Shown here one piece after another: positions 18,311 through 26,619 of a DNA stretch of 64,000 bases. The stretch lies in assembly GCF_000955905.1 (NCBI RefSeq), contig NZ_CP011097.1, positions 1,328,582 to 1,392,581 on the forward strand, given 5' to 3'. The translations under genes were made by a program, and so were the position numbers. Every line of letters begins with the position of its first letter. Position 1 is the first letter of the stretch. This DNA is from Candidatus Nitrosotenuis cloacae. GTDB taxonomy: Archaea; Thermoproteota; Nitrososphaeria; Nitrososphaerales; Nitrosopumilaceae. The notes under the pieces are model-generated. The model was not told where the DNA came from and did not search any database. It worked only from the letters and a program-made list of their open reading frames with translations.

Positions 18311-19284
18311 TTTTCTTCATCACGTTTTATCTCCTCAAGTTCCAATATCTGTCGTGGCTCGTGCACTACTAATCCTTGAGCTATTTTACGAAGCTTTGGA
18401 ATCATCTTGTGGAATTCAGATTTTGGAATAACAGTGTTTATACCATACCAGCCTTTTTCACTTAGTGGACTAATTGTTGGCTTTTTCAACGACGGCAAAC
18501 TAGTGAGTAGTTTTGAGATGTTTTTTTCCTCCACATTAAGATAGATGTGCAGATATTTTCTTCCTTGTACTGCCCCGCGCATCATAGTCAGAATATCGTA
18601 AATTTTTTCTCGTTTTGCTTTGTCACGCAGTGATGCCTTGTTTGCAATCAAGTGTGCACTTGATTGCATAACAATTTCTGTTATCTTGAGCTGGTTTTGC
18701 TCCAGTGTGGTTCCTGTCTCCGTGACATCCATTATTGCATCTACTGCATCTGGCGGTTTTGCTTCAGTTGCTCCAAATGATAGGTGGATCTGAACTCCCT
18801 TGTTTGTTCCAATGCGCATCCACGGTGTGACAATTTGTGGATCTTTGTTTCCATAGAGTTTTTTGTATGATTTTTGTTGTTTGATGTATTTGGATGCAGT
18901 TGTAAGATATTCTGAAGAAATTCTTAGTATCTTTTTTTGTTTTGCATATGACGCAATCATTTCATCTAAGGATTTGTATCGATAGATATCTGGAATTGCA
19001 ATTACTAGTTTTATTTTGCCAATTTCCAGATCCAATAACGGTTCTACGTCAGATTTTGTTTCGGATATCCAGTCCTTGCCAGTTATTCCAACATCATAAA
19101 GGCCATCTGAAACAAATGTAGGAATCTCCTGCGGTCTTAGCATTTTTACTGTGATTTGTGGATCATCCAAGGTAACTCTGTAGGTACGGCTTTTTCGGTA
19201 AACTTTGGTCCAAGACTTTTCCATTAGAGCAAAAACTGCCTCTTCAAGACTTCCCTTTGGGATTGCAAATTTTACCCCACTCAT
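18307..19284 (-). CDS. hisG: ATP phosphoribosyltransferase, long form
   Basis: This 325-residue enzyme commits ATP and PRPP to histidine synthesis. The N-terminus AIPKGSLEEAVFALME and DVGITGKDWISE are typical, as is the PRPP loop near ATEAKPPDAVDAIMDVTETG. The extra ~75 C-terminal residues (YLHIYLNVEEKNISKLL onward) match the ACT-like allosteric domain of long HisG, which gives feedback inhibition by histidine. It is the first gene of the operon, with a TATA box about 27 bases before the ATG. Confidence 0.95.
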   Translation of the reverse strand: MSGVKFAIPKGSLEEAVFALMEKSWTKVYRKSRTYRVTLDDPQITVKMLRPQEIPTFVSDGLYDVGITGKDWISETKSDVEPLLDLEIGKIKLVIAIPDIYRYKSLDEMIASYAKQKKILRISSEYLTTASKYIKQQKSYKKLYGNKDPQIVTPWMRIGTNKGVQIHLSFGATEAKPPDAVDAIMDVTETGTTLEQNQLKITEIVMQSSAHLIANKASLRDKAKREKIYDILTMMRGAVQGRKYLHIYLNVEEKNISKLLTSLPSLKKPTISPLSEKGWYGINTVIPKSEFHKMIPKLRKIAQGLVVHEPRQILELEEIKRDEEN

Positions 19285-19306
19285 AATATGCTCAGAACAT
19301 TAGCCT

Positions 19307-19317
19307 CTATATTTTTG
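19307..19317 (-). promoter_or_regulatory. his operon promoter (TATA box)
   Basis: On the minus strand AAAAATATAG is centred about 27 bases upstream of the hisG ATG (19284), so the message should be leaderless. It lies in the 37-bp gap after the HMG-CoA reductase gene, which suggests the his genes form an independent unit. Confidence 0.6.
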
Positions 19318-19321
19318 GTGT

Positions 19322-20569
19322 TTATTTTTCTAATAGTTCCTTTGCTCGATTGATTGAAATCTTGCCTTCATGAGTCATCTTCTCTGCAATTTCATCAATT
19401 TGATCAGGTTTTGCGCCTGCTGCAGACGCTATGTTTCTTGCGTGTAATTTCATGTGTCCCTTTTGGATTCCCTCTGAGGCCAAGGCCCTTATTGCGCTAA
19501 GATTTTGGGCAAGACCTACAGCCACGATCACGCATGCTAGCTCGCTTGCAGACTGTATTTGAAGTATTTTGGTGCAAATCTTTGCTGTTGGGTGTACGTT
19601 GATTATTCCACCTACAATTCCAACAGATAATGGCACTTTAATTTTGCCAATCAGGTTTCCATCAGAATCTTTGCTCCATTGTGTAAGGGAACGATATCTT
19701 CCTGTTTTTGCAGCATACGCATGAGCTGCTGCCTCTATTGCTCTTGTGTCTTGTCCGGTTGCATTTGCAACTGCAATTATTCCATTCATTATTCCCTTGT
19801 TATGAGTGACTGCTCGATATTCATCATTGTCTGCAAATTGGTATGCCAGAACAATATTGTCAACTATATCACCACCGCCAAGTTCTTGTTTATCAAATAC
19901 AGCAGTACCACCAACAAGGCGTCGCGTTGAGTAGTTTGATAGAATTTTTAGTAGTGTTTTCCCGCCAGATATTTTTTCAATTAGAGGTGCCACACCTTCA
20001 CACATGGTATTTGTCACATTAGCACCCATAGCATCACCAACATCAATTAAGAGCTCAATTATCAGCATAGGGCCGGAATCAGTTGTTATTTCTTTGCAGG
20101 AGACTTCTTTGGCACCTTTTCCAATTTTGGACAGAGTCATGCTTTTGGAGTTTGCTAAATCAAGTATTTCATCAGAATGTTGCAAGATCTTGGAGGTGGC
20201 TTCCGTCACATCCACATTTAGTAATTGGATTTGTCCAATACTGTAGGATTCATCATTGTACATTATGAATCCGCCATGAATTTTCGCTATTTTTGCTGCT
20301 TTGGAGGCAGCAGCTATCACCGACGGTTCTTCAATGACCATTGGTACTAGGTACTCTTTTTTATTTACAACAAAATTAGTAGCCACACCAAGTGGAAATG
20401 AAAATGTGCCAATTGCATTTTCAACCATTTTATCTGCCTGATCAAAGCCAATCCCTCCAGAGGATTCGAGCATTTTTCTTTCCTCTTTGGTAAGATTTGC
20501 AAATTTTGACACTATATCCAGTCGTTCATTTCTGTTTTTTTCAAAAAAGCGCGAAAATGTCGAGTCCAA
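19322..20569 (-). CDS. hmgA: 3-hydroxy-3-methylglutaryl-CoA reductase, class II-like
   Basis: This 415-residue enzyme reduces HMG-CoA to mevalonate for archaeal isoprenoid lipids. The layout matches class II reductases: GIGFDQADKMVENAIGTF and VEEPSVIAAAS (catalytic Glu) near the N-terminus, the catalytic Lys in HNKGIMNG, Asp in ATGQDTRAIEA and the late His in KLHARNIASAAGA. Most archaea use class I, so the class II type is notable, though I believe it also occurs in Archaeoglobus. Start is TTG (20569), one base after the stop of the upstream dehydrogenase gene, so they form a pair. Confidence 0.93.
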   Translation of the reverse strand: MDSTFSRFFEKNRNERLDIVSKFANLTKEERKMLESSGGIGFDQADKMVENAIGTFSFPLGVATNFVVNKKEYLVPMVIEEPSVIAAASKAAKIAKIHGGFIMYNDESYSIGQIQLLNVDVTEATSKILQHSDEILDLANSKSMTLSKIGKGAKEVSCKEITTDSGPMLIIELLIDVGDAMGANVTNTMCEGVAPLIEKISGGKTLLKILSNYSTRRLVGGTAVFDKQELGGGDIVDNIVLAYQFADNDEYRAVTHNKGIMNGIIAVANATGQDTRAIEAAAHAYAAKTGRYRSLTQWSKDSDGNLIGKIKVPLSVGIVGGIINVHPTAKICTKILQIQSASELACVIVAVGLAQNLSAIRALASEGIQKGHMKLHARNIASAAGAKPDQIDEIAEKMTHEGKISINRAKELLEK

Positions 20570-20570
20570 G

Positions 20571-21662
20571 TTATTTCAAGATTCTCAATAGCTTATCGTC
20601 GGTTTTGTCAGGAAATCCCTTTCCATCGGTGTTTGAAGTAATAACATAAAGATAACCATCCGGCCCTTGCATTACATCTCTTATTCTTCCCAGCCCACTC
20701 AATATGCTTTTTTGTGATTCCAGCTCCTTTTCGTTAATCTCTAGATTGTACAGATTAGAACCGCGCAGAGTAGCCATTATCAGTCGATCTTCATATTCCA
20801 GATCATCACCATTGTATGATACAATTCCGCCAGGCTCAATGCTTGGATCATAACACATGATCGGATCCACAAATTTTTTATTTCCGCCACATTCCTGCTC
20901 CGGCCATCCATAGTTTTGGCCTGGCCTAATTAGATTAATCTCGTCGTTTTTTGTAGGTCCGGTTTCGGATGCAAATAGATTGCCATTTTTGTCCCACGTC
21001 ATGCCTTGTATGTCCCTATGACCAAAAGACAATACTGGAGAATTAGTAAATGGGTTGTCATTAGGAATTGTTCCATCATCGTTTAGTCTGAGTATTTTCC
21101 CTTCAAGTGATTCTGGGTTTTGTGACTCATGTGAGAACTCTTCTGATAGGCCTGTTGCTACATACAGTTTGCCGTCAGGTCCAAACTTGATCACCCCTCC
21201 ATTGTAAAATTGTGATGCTGGAATTTTGTCAATTATTGTGAATGTGTCTTGTATTTTATTATTAGATTCTGTAATACGCAATACTTTGTTCCAGAGAACA
21301 TCATTCTCAGAATAGGTGTAATATACATACAAAAATCGATTATTCATAAAATCTGGATGTGTTGCAATTCCAAGTAATCCACCTCCGTGTATTTTGGCAG
21401 CTCGGATAGTAGCTAATGGCTCATCAAGTAATACTTCAGATTGGATTACTCTGATATTGCCACCTTTTTCGGTGACAAAGATTTGATCATCTGAGAATGC
21501 AATGGCCCAAGGTTTTTTGAGTCCAGTTGCCAAGACTTGGATTGATTCATCTTGTGATTGTGACGGCGGAGGTAACGGTGGAGATTGTGATGGTGAGGTA
21601 AGAATAATTGCCGATGCAGCAAGCGCCGCTATGATTCCTGCAATTCGGAGTTTTTTGTTCAC
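20571..21662 (-). CDS. Secreted PQQ-dependent aldose sugar dehydrogenase-like beta-propeller
   Basis: A six-bladed propeller of the soluble glucose dehydrogenase/YliI family: LATGLKKPWAIAFSDD, the catalytic His in IHGGGLLGIATHP, FYNGGVIKFGPDGKLYVATG, SFGHRDIQGMTWD, the metal/PQQ loop ASETGPTKNDEIN and NYGWPEQECGG. These proteins oxidise aldoses outside the cell. I prefer the GTG at 21662 (NKKLRIAG then a signal-anchor helix, 363 aa) over the TTG at 21737, because that would start only 9 bases from the divergent tRNA gene. Whether PQQ is made or scavenged cannot be seen here. Confidence 0.88.
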   Translation of the reverse strand: MNKKLRIAGIIAALAASAIILTSPSQSPPLPPPSQSQDESIQVLATGLKKPWAIAFSDDQIFVTEKGGNIRVIQSEVLLDEPLATIRAAKIHGGGLLGIATHPDFMNNRFLYVYYTYSENDVLWNKVLRITESNNKIQDTFTIIDKIPASQFYNGGVIKFGPDGKLYVATGLSEEFSHESQNPESLEGKILRLNDDGTIPNDNPFTNSPVLSFGHRDIQGMTWDKNGNLFASETGPTKNDEINLIRPGQNYGWPEQECGGNKKFVDPIMCYDPSIEPGGIVSYNGDDLEYEDRLIMATLRGSNLYNLEINEKELESQKSILSGLGRIRDVMQGPDGYLYVITSNTDGKGFPDKTDDKLLRILK

Positions 21663-21745
21663 GATTAGAAAGGTTTTGAAAATCCTATTAATTATTTGCA
21701 AAAATAAGAGGAGTGTATATATCACTGCTAGTCTCAATTTCAGTC

Positions 21746-21855
21746 AGCGGGGTGGGGAAGTCAGACTGTCATCAGGACAAAGTCATCCCGGCGGGCTCAT
21801 AATCATCTATTGATGTGAAACCCGCAGATCAGTAGTTCAAATCTACTCCCCGCTA
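21746..21855 (+). tRNA. Initiator tRNA-Met (CAT) with two apparent introns
   Basis: Acceptor strands AGCGGGG (21746-21752) and CCCCGCT (21848-21854) pair fully, with discriminator A at 21855 and the archaeal-initiator A1:U72 pair. T-arm AGTAG-TTCAAAT-CTACT is perfect. Anticodon stem GCGGG/CCCGC has the three consecutive G:C pairs of initiators around loop CTCATAA. After A37 the loop carries about 18 extra bases, a canonical 37/38 intron. The D-arm GGG/CCC encloses 29 bases (21758-21786) instead of about 12, implying a second non-canonical intron whose exact borders I cannot fix. No CCA is encoded. Confidence 0.88.
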
Positions 21856-21859
21856 GTAA

Positions 21860-23224
21860 TTAATTAGAATAATTCGAAAACCAAGGTATCAGATCATTGA
21901 ATTTTTTTGGTTTGTTTATGATGTAAAGTCTTTGTGTTGGCCTTGTCAGATGTCGATGCGCAGACGGTTGTGGGATGTATAGTTGCTCAGATATTTGGCG
22001 TGGAACAACAAAACTTGTTTTTTTGGTTGCTTTCTTGCCGCACTTTACACATTCAAAACCTTGATCAGTCCCCTTTGATTTCATTTTTTTGTTGCATTTT
22101 ATGCATAGAGGATTTTGTGAGATGGTCTTTCTTTGCAGTCTCAATACTTCGATAAATTCCACATTAAGCACACGGCCATATTTTGATGATGATCTTCTAA
22201 TTCCACCACCAATGCGCACAAGATCCCCCATAACCAAACTGCTTGCTTCTTTTGTGATTCCAGTCGGCTTGTATACAAAACAGGTTAATTCAATTCCATT
22301 TTTCGATATTGAAAACTTGACATGCCCGCCATTTTCAACTACAGGCTCTTTTGATATCACACCAGTGATAATTCCAGAAGAATAAGCTTTGAGGGCAGAT
22401 GAATTTAGCTCATTTTGTAAGTGATCGCCGGTTCCTTGATTTGATTTGAAGATCAAGTGCCCAAGAGGTTTTTCTTTTGTTTTTATCATTTTTGATGCAT
22501 AAAGTAAGGAATCGGCATCTTCTCCGCGTATGCCAAAAAAAACAGGATCTGGACCATGTGGGGCAAAAATTATGCGTTGTTTTTTTGTATCATAGCTGTT
22601 AAACGTCTTTGGGTATGTTTTTTCCTGCATCATTCTAACACTGGATGGATTGATTTTTCTTTTTTTGCCAAAATGTGATTTTTTTCTGTAACTTAGCAAC
22701 TCAAATGTATGATCATTAAACTGATAACCGATTGCTCCGATTGCGCCTACCAATCCCTGTCCATTCCCAAGATGAAATGATTCCAATCTATTATCTGAGA
22801 TGAATTTCTTTGCATCTTTTCTGTGCACTAGCTGCCATAATGCATTTTTGCTAAATTCCATCATCTGTTTTGGAATTGTATCATTCTCAAAGAAAACAAC
22901 TCCCGGGTTTGCACCGTTTTTGAGATCGGAAAACTTTGTCACAAACCGTATGACCTTATTTTTAATTTTTGCCGGATTATCGGTTTCTATCTTTAGTGAG
23001 ACAGCGCCATTTCCACGTGTTTTCCATGGTATATTTGGATTAAATCGGATGAGTTTTGGATAGTCAACAAATTTTACATTTTCTTTTTTTAGCGAATCAA
23101 TCAATTTGTATGCAAGATAAGTGGTGCACATTCCTTTTGGTGAATCAGTATCATCAAAACCAATATTCAGAACAGTATCTTTCACAGACAACGGAGAATA
23201 CATCCGACATTTGTGATTTACCAT
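21860..23224 (-). CDS. tiaS: tRNA(Ile2) 2-agmatinylcytidine synthetase TiaS
   Basis: This 454-residue enzyme attaches agmatine to C34 of tRNA-Ile(CAU) so that it reads AUA and is charged with isoleucine. The N-terminal signature GFDDTDSPKGMCTTYLA, the GNGAVSLKI and FFGIRGED segments, an OB-fold region (GGHVKFSISKNGIELTCFV) and a C-terminal zinc ribbon (CIKCNKKMKS, CVKCGKKA) fit the family in order. It lies convergent to the CAT-anticodon initiator tRNA and divergent from dph2, with which it shares a 41-bp promoter gap. Confidence 0.94.
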   Translation of the reverse strand: MVNHKCRMYSPLSVKDTVLNIGFDDTDSPKGMCTTYLAYKLIDSLKKENVKFVDYPKLIRFNPNIPWKTRGNGAVSLKIETDNPAKIKNKVIRFVTKFSDLKNGANPGVVFFENDTIPKQMMEFSKNALWQLVHRKDAKKFISDNRLESFHLGNGQGLVGAIGAIGYQFNDHTFELLSYRKKSHFGKKRKINPSSVRMMQEKTYPKTFNSYDTKKQRIIFAPHGPDPVFFGIRGEDADSLLYASKMIKTKEKPLGHLIFKSNQGTGDHLQNELNSSALKAYSSGIITGVISKEPVVENGGHVKFSISKNGIELTCFVYKPTGITKEASSLVMGDLVRIGGGIRRSSSKYGRVLNVEFIEVLRLQRKTISQNPLCIKCNKKMKSKGTDQGFECVKCGKKATKKTSFVVPRQISEQLYIPQPSAHRHLTRPTQRLYIINKPKKFNDLIPWFSNYSN

Positions 23225-23230
23225 AGTTTG

Positions 23231-23245
23231 GTTTAAATTAAAATC
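23231..23245. promoter_or_regulatory. Shared bidirectional TATA element of tiaS and dph2
   Basis: GTTTAAATTAAAATC is AT-rich and TATA-like on both strands. Its centre is about 26 bases before the dph2 ATG (23266) and 15-20 bases before the tiaS ATG (23224). With only 41 bp between the divergent starts there is little room for two independent promoters, so a single TBP platform read both ways is likely. Confidence 0.45.
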
Positions 23246-23265
23246 AAAAGTTTGCTATCCATTCC

Positions 23266-24261
23266 ATGATAATAATAGACGAGGAGAGGATTTTTCAGAT
23301 AATTGAAGAGTGTAAACCTGTTTCTGTTGCTCTAAACGGCCCAGACGGAATGTTGCCCAGAGTGCAAGAAACAGCAGTAAACATCATGAACAGATTTGGC
23401 ATTCCTGCATACGTGCTGGCAGACACTACATGGGGCACATGTGATCTCAACTCAAATGGGGCCAAGGTTCTTGCTGCAGAGATCTTGTTCAATATAGGAC
23501 ACACAATAAACATGCAGAGTTTTGAAAAAAATGTAATAATGATTGATGCATTTGATGACATTCCGTTTGATGACGTATCTCTAAAATGCGCAGAGATGCT
23601 AAAAGGAAAAACTATCTCACTGGTAACTGATAGTCAGCACCTAAACCAAGTAGACTCGGTTCGTTCAATTTTTGAGAATAATGGAGTCAATGTCAAAATA
23701 GGAAAAGGAAAAGGTCAGCTCAACGATGGTCAGGTTTTTGGTTGCGAGTTTTATCCGGCCATGGAAGTAAGAGATCAGGTGGACGCCAATGTTTTCATGG
23801 GGCAGAGCAACTTTCATGCATCAGGCCTTGCATTGTCCACTAACAAGCAGACATTTGTTTTAGATCCATACTTTAATGAGGTAAGAGATGTGACTGAGTT
23901 TGCTCAAATGTTACAACGAAAGGCTACGTTATCAATATACAAAGCAGCCGAAGCAAAAACATTTGGAATAATTGTGGGGCTAAAGGAAGGCCAGATCTCA
24001 AAGACAACAATACTCAAATTCAAGCGAGAGTTAGAAAAAGAAGGAAAAGCAGTACAATTATTTGCATTAACCGATATTACTAATGAAAGACTGCGTAACC
24101 TAAAAGGAATTGATGCTTTCATTCAGGTTGCGTGTCCCAGAATCTCAACTGACAATCAGTTTGACAAGCCGGTTCTTTCTACACCTCAAGCAAATGCATT
24201 ACTCAAGATATTACGAAATGAAAGTATTGAGGATTATCTGCAAATTCCACACTGGCTTTGA
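23266..24261 (+). CDS. dph2: 2-(3-amino-3-carboxypropyl)histidine synthase (diphthamide synthesis) Dph2
   Basis: This 331-residue enzyme starts diphthamide formation on elongation factor 2 with an unusual radical-SAM chemistry. The three cluster-binding cysteines are at 59 (TTWGTCD), 160 (QVFGCEF) and 290 (QVACPRIS), almost the spacing of the Pyrococcus enzyme. ALNGPDGMLPRVQE and the three-fold repeated alpha/beta architecture fit. The start is supported by the TATA element about 26 bases upstream (leaderless). Confidence 0.93.
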   Translation: MIIIDEERIFQIIEECKPVSVALNGPDGMLPRVQETAVNIMNRFGIPAYVLADTTWGTCDLNSNGAKVLAAEILFNIGHTINMQSFEKNVIMIDAFDDIPFDDVSLKCAEMLKGKTISLVTDSQHLNQVDSVRSIFENNGVNVKIGKGKGQLNDGQVFGCEFYPAMEVRDQVDANVFMGQSNFHASGLALSTNKQTFVLDPYFNEVRDVTEFAQMLQRKATLSIYKAAEAKTFGIIVGLKEGQISKTTILKFKRELEKEGKAVQLFALTDITNERLRNLKGIDAFIQVACPRISTDNQFDKPVLSTPQANALLKILRNESIEDYLQIPHWL

Positions 24262-24365
24262 TCAATATATCAACAATAATCTTAATATTGAAGAATCAGA
24301 GAGATTTTTTGACAAGGAAATAACTTGAGAGCAGCAAACAATTTTCTATCTTATAATTGATGTAA

Positions 24366-24734
24366 ATGGCGCGTAAAAACAATTTTTCACATGCAAAAAA
24401 GAATTTTATTCGATATCCCAAAGCTAGAATTCACGTTAGCTGCATAATCAAAGACGAAGAGGGAGACATTGTAGCAATAAAGGGGATGAAGCTTGGTACC
24501 ACGTCAGTTGTACGTGATCAGGTTTGGACCGCAGAAGAAATCTATGAAAAAAGTGGTCAGAGTCCAAATTTTTCCCAGACACATTCCTTTTGGGCACGTG
24601 ATAAAGAAAACAACGAATCCGAAGTATATTGCAAGAGGAAAAACGGTAAGATCTGCCTTGTTGCCCCCTCAATTGTAGATGATGACGGTAGAGATATCCT
24701 AAAAGACATTCAGGTCTGTGACTCTGAAATATAG
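24366..24734 (+). CDS. Conserved hypothetical protein
   Basis: This 122-residue soluble protein has a basic N-terminus (MARKNNFSHAKKNF) and a compact alpha/beta-looking body with a central TEEIYEKS-like helix region and three scattered cysteines, not arranged as an obvious zinc site. I recognise no family. It lies 39 bp before csl4 on the same strand, so it may share transcription with RNA-processing genes. The 104-bp gap before it shows no clear TATA at the expected distance. Confidence 0.7.
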   Translation: MARKNNFSHAKKNFIRYPKARIHVSCIIKDEEGDIVAIKGMKLGTTSVVRDQVWTAEEIYEKSGQSPNFSQTHSFWARDKENNESEVYCKRKNGKICLVAPSIVDDDGRDILKDIQVCDSEI

Positions 24735-24772
24735 CACTAAAGAATTATTAGGTAACACGAAAAAAAGTATCC

Positions 24773-25318
24773 ATGAATGATTTTGTTATGCCTGGTGAAA
24801 AGCTGGGATTTATTGAAGAAATTGAAGGTGGTTCCAACACGTTTGATGACGGAGATACTATCAGAGCATCTTCTGCAGGAATTGCAGAGGTGGACAAAAA
24901 GACCAAAATCGTTCAAGTCAGAAATGGAAGACAGTTATCCATCCCAAAAAAAGGAGACATTGTGATAGGCACCGTTGCTATGATGCTCCCATCCATGATT
25001 GCGGTTGCAATACACTATCTAAATGGCAAGCCAAATTCATCTGGAGTCGAGTGCATTTGCCAAAACCCAGACAGAAAAAGAATCATTGCTAGAATGAACG
25101 ATGTTGTTGCACTAAAAATTGAGACTCACCTTAATGGTGCAATTCATGCTACAATAGATGAGCCCGAGCTTGGCGTTTTATTTACAAAATGTAATGTTTG
25201 TGCTGGAAATGTAGTTCCCATGCGAGACAGAATAAAGTGTCCAAACTGTGGGTTTATGGAAGACAGGAAAATTTCTACCAACTACGAAAAGGCAGATTTC
25301 ATAAAACTACGAGAGTAA
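24773..25318 (+). CDS. csl4: Exosome cap subunit Csl4
   Basis: This 181-residue protein has the Csl4 order: N-terminal beta domain (FVMPGEKLGFIEEIEGG), a central S1 RNA-binding domain (KKGDIVIGTVAMMLPSMIAVAI) and a C-terminal zinc ribbon (KCNVCAGNVV, IKCPNCGFMEDRK). In archaea it caps the Rrp41-Rrp42 ring and guides RNA into the exosome. A TATA-like AGAATTATTAGG lies about 27 bases before the ATG. The stop is one base before the start of pheA. Confidence 0.93.
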   Translation: MNDFVMPGEKLGFIEEIEGGSNTFDDGDTIRASSAGIAEVDKKTKIVQVRNGRQLSIPKKGDIVIGTVAMMLPSMIAVAIHYLNGKPNSSGVECICQNPDRKRIIARMNDVVALKIETHLNGAIHATIDEPELGVLFTKCNVCAGNVVPMRDRIKCPNCGFMEDRKISTNYEKADFIKLRE

Positions 25319-25319
25319 A

Positions 25320-26126
25320 ATGCAAAAAATATCGTTCCAAGGCGAACGAGGCGCATACAGTGAAGATGCGGCAATCTCATTTTTTGGAAATTCAGAGATG
25401 CTGCCATTACCAACATTTTCTGAGGTTATAGAATCAACTGAAAATAACATAACACAGTATTCGGTGCTTCCAATTGAGAACTCTCTTGAGGGCAGTGTGG
25501 GTGAAAGCTATGATTTGCTTTTATCAACCAAGCTTGCAGTGGTAGGCGAGATTTACTATAGAGTCAGACACTGCCTGATAGGATTTGACAAAATTGAAAA
25601 TGTCGATACTGTTTACTCGCATCCACAAGCACTAGGCCAATGCAGAAAGCTCATCCAAAACCACAAACTCAAAACGATTCCTGCCTATGATACCGCTGGT
25701 AGTGTCAAAATAATAAAAGAATTAGGAAAAAAAAACATCTGTTGCATTGCAAGCAAACGCGCATCTGAGATCCACGGAGTTCCAATCATCATAGAGGGAA
25801 TAGAAGACAATTCCAATAATTACACTCGTTTTTTGGTTTTATCACAAAACAAGGCCAAAGATGGAGACAAGACATCAATCATATTTTCAGTAAAGCATGA
25901 AGCAGGAACACTATTTAGGATTCTAAAAGAATTCAACGAATACAAGATAAATCTGACAAAAATAGAGTCAAGACCAAACAAGAGCACTCCCTGGGAATAC
26001 AACTTCTATGTCGATTTTGACGGCAATGAATATGATTCAAAGATATCAGAAATGTTAGAGAAAATAAGCAAACAGTGTGTGTTTCTCAAAGTACTTGGCT
26101 CGTACAAAAAAGCAAAACTAGCCTAA
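25320..26126 (+). CDS. pheA: Prephenate dehydratase
   Basis: This 268-residue enzyme turns prephenate into phenylpyruvate. N-terminal FQGERGAYSEDAA, the periplasmic-binding-like catalytic part with VLPIENSLEGSVGESYDLL and SHPQALGQC, then a C-terminal ACT domain (residues ~185-262) with GTLFRILKEF and the ESRP phenylalanine-binding motif, so feedback inhibition is expected. It directly follows csl4 and overlaps the convergent membrane-protein gene by 4 bp. Confidence 0.95.
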   Translation: MQKISFQGERGAYSEDAAISFFGNSEMLPLPTFSEVIESTENNITQYSVLPIENSLEGSVGESYDLLLSTKLAVVGEIYYRVRHCLIGFDKIENVDTVYSHPQALGQCRKLIQNHKLKTIPAYDTAGSVKIIKELGKKNICCIASKRASEIHGVPIIIEGIEDNSNNYTRFLVLSQNKAKDGDKTSIIFSVKHEAGTLFRILKEFNEYKINLTKIESRPNKSTPWEYNFYVDFDGNEYDSKISEMLEKISKQCVFLKVLGSYKKAKLA

Positions 26127-26587
26127 AAGCCCTTTGGTTTTCTAACGCTAAATGCTGCGCTAAATCCAATTATCACAATTCCTGCAGTAACCACCATAAA
26201 ATGATATGTGAATAATAGTGGATCAGTATTTTTTTGGAACATTCCAACAACATGAAGTTCTGTTTGTCCTGCATTTGTTATTACAATTCTGTTTGTTCCT
26301 TCCTGTAGGACGTACCAATCAAATGTGATTTCATTTTTAAATTCCTCATCCTTTTGGATTCCATCTCCAGGAGTAGTTAGTTTTACATGAAACTTTTCGC
26401 CAGACACCTTAAAGTTTTGGTGTGAGCTTTTTGGTGCAAGAAACTGATATGTTGCGGATTTGGTGACATCAATTTTTTCATCCAATGTGACAGTCTGTAA
26501 TCCAATTGAGGTCACTAGTGCATATGCCCCAATAGCAATGATTACGGCACCTATTCCGATACCGGCTATTGTGAACTTGCTTAGCAT
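26123..26587 (-). CDS. Two-pass membrane protein with an extracytoplasmic beta domain
   Basis: This 154-residue protein has an N-terminal helix (IAGIGIGAVIIAIGAYALV), an ~85-residue extracytoplasmic domain, and a second helix (HFMVVTAGIVIIGFSAAFS) before a short KPKGF tail. The domain ends in IVITNAGQTELHVVGMFQKN, a pattern seen in GOLD/emp24-like or CARDB-like folds. I do not know the family; similar two-helix proteins recur in Thaumarchaeota (from memory). It follows guaB at a 32-bp gap. Confidence 0.72.
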   Translation of the reverse strand: MLSKFTIAGIGIGAVIIAIGAYALVTSIGLQTVTLDEKIDVTKSATYQFLAPKSSHQNFKVSGEKFHVKLTTPGDGIQKDEEFKNEITFDWYVLQEGTNRIVITNAGQTELHVVGMFQKNTDPLLFTYHFMVVTAGIVIIGFSAAFSVRKPKGF

Positions 26588-26619
26588 AGGAAATTATCTG
26601 AATATAGTCAATAAAAAAC

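Noticed and set aside
21662-21737. Longer TTG start of the PQQ-type dehydrogenase
   Set aside because: It would place the start 9 bases from the divergent tRNA gene and add a second hydrophobic stretch before the normal signal-anchor.
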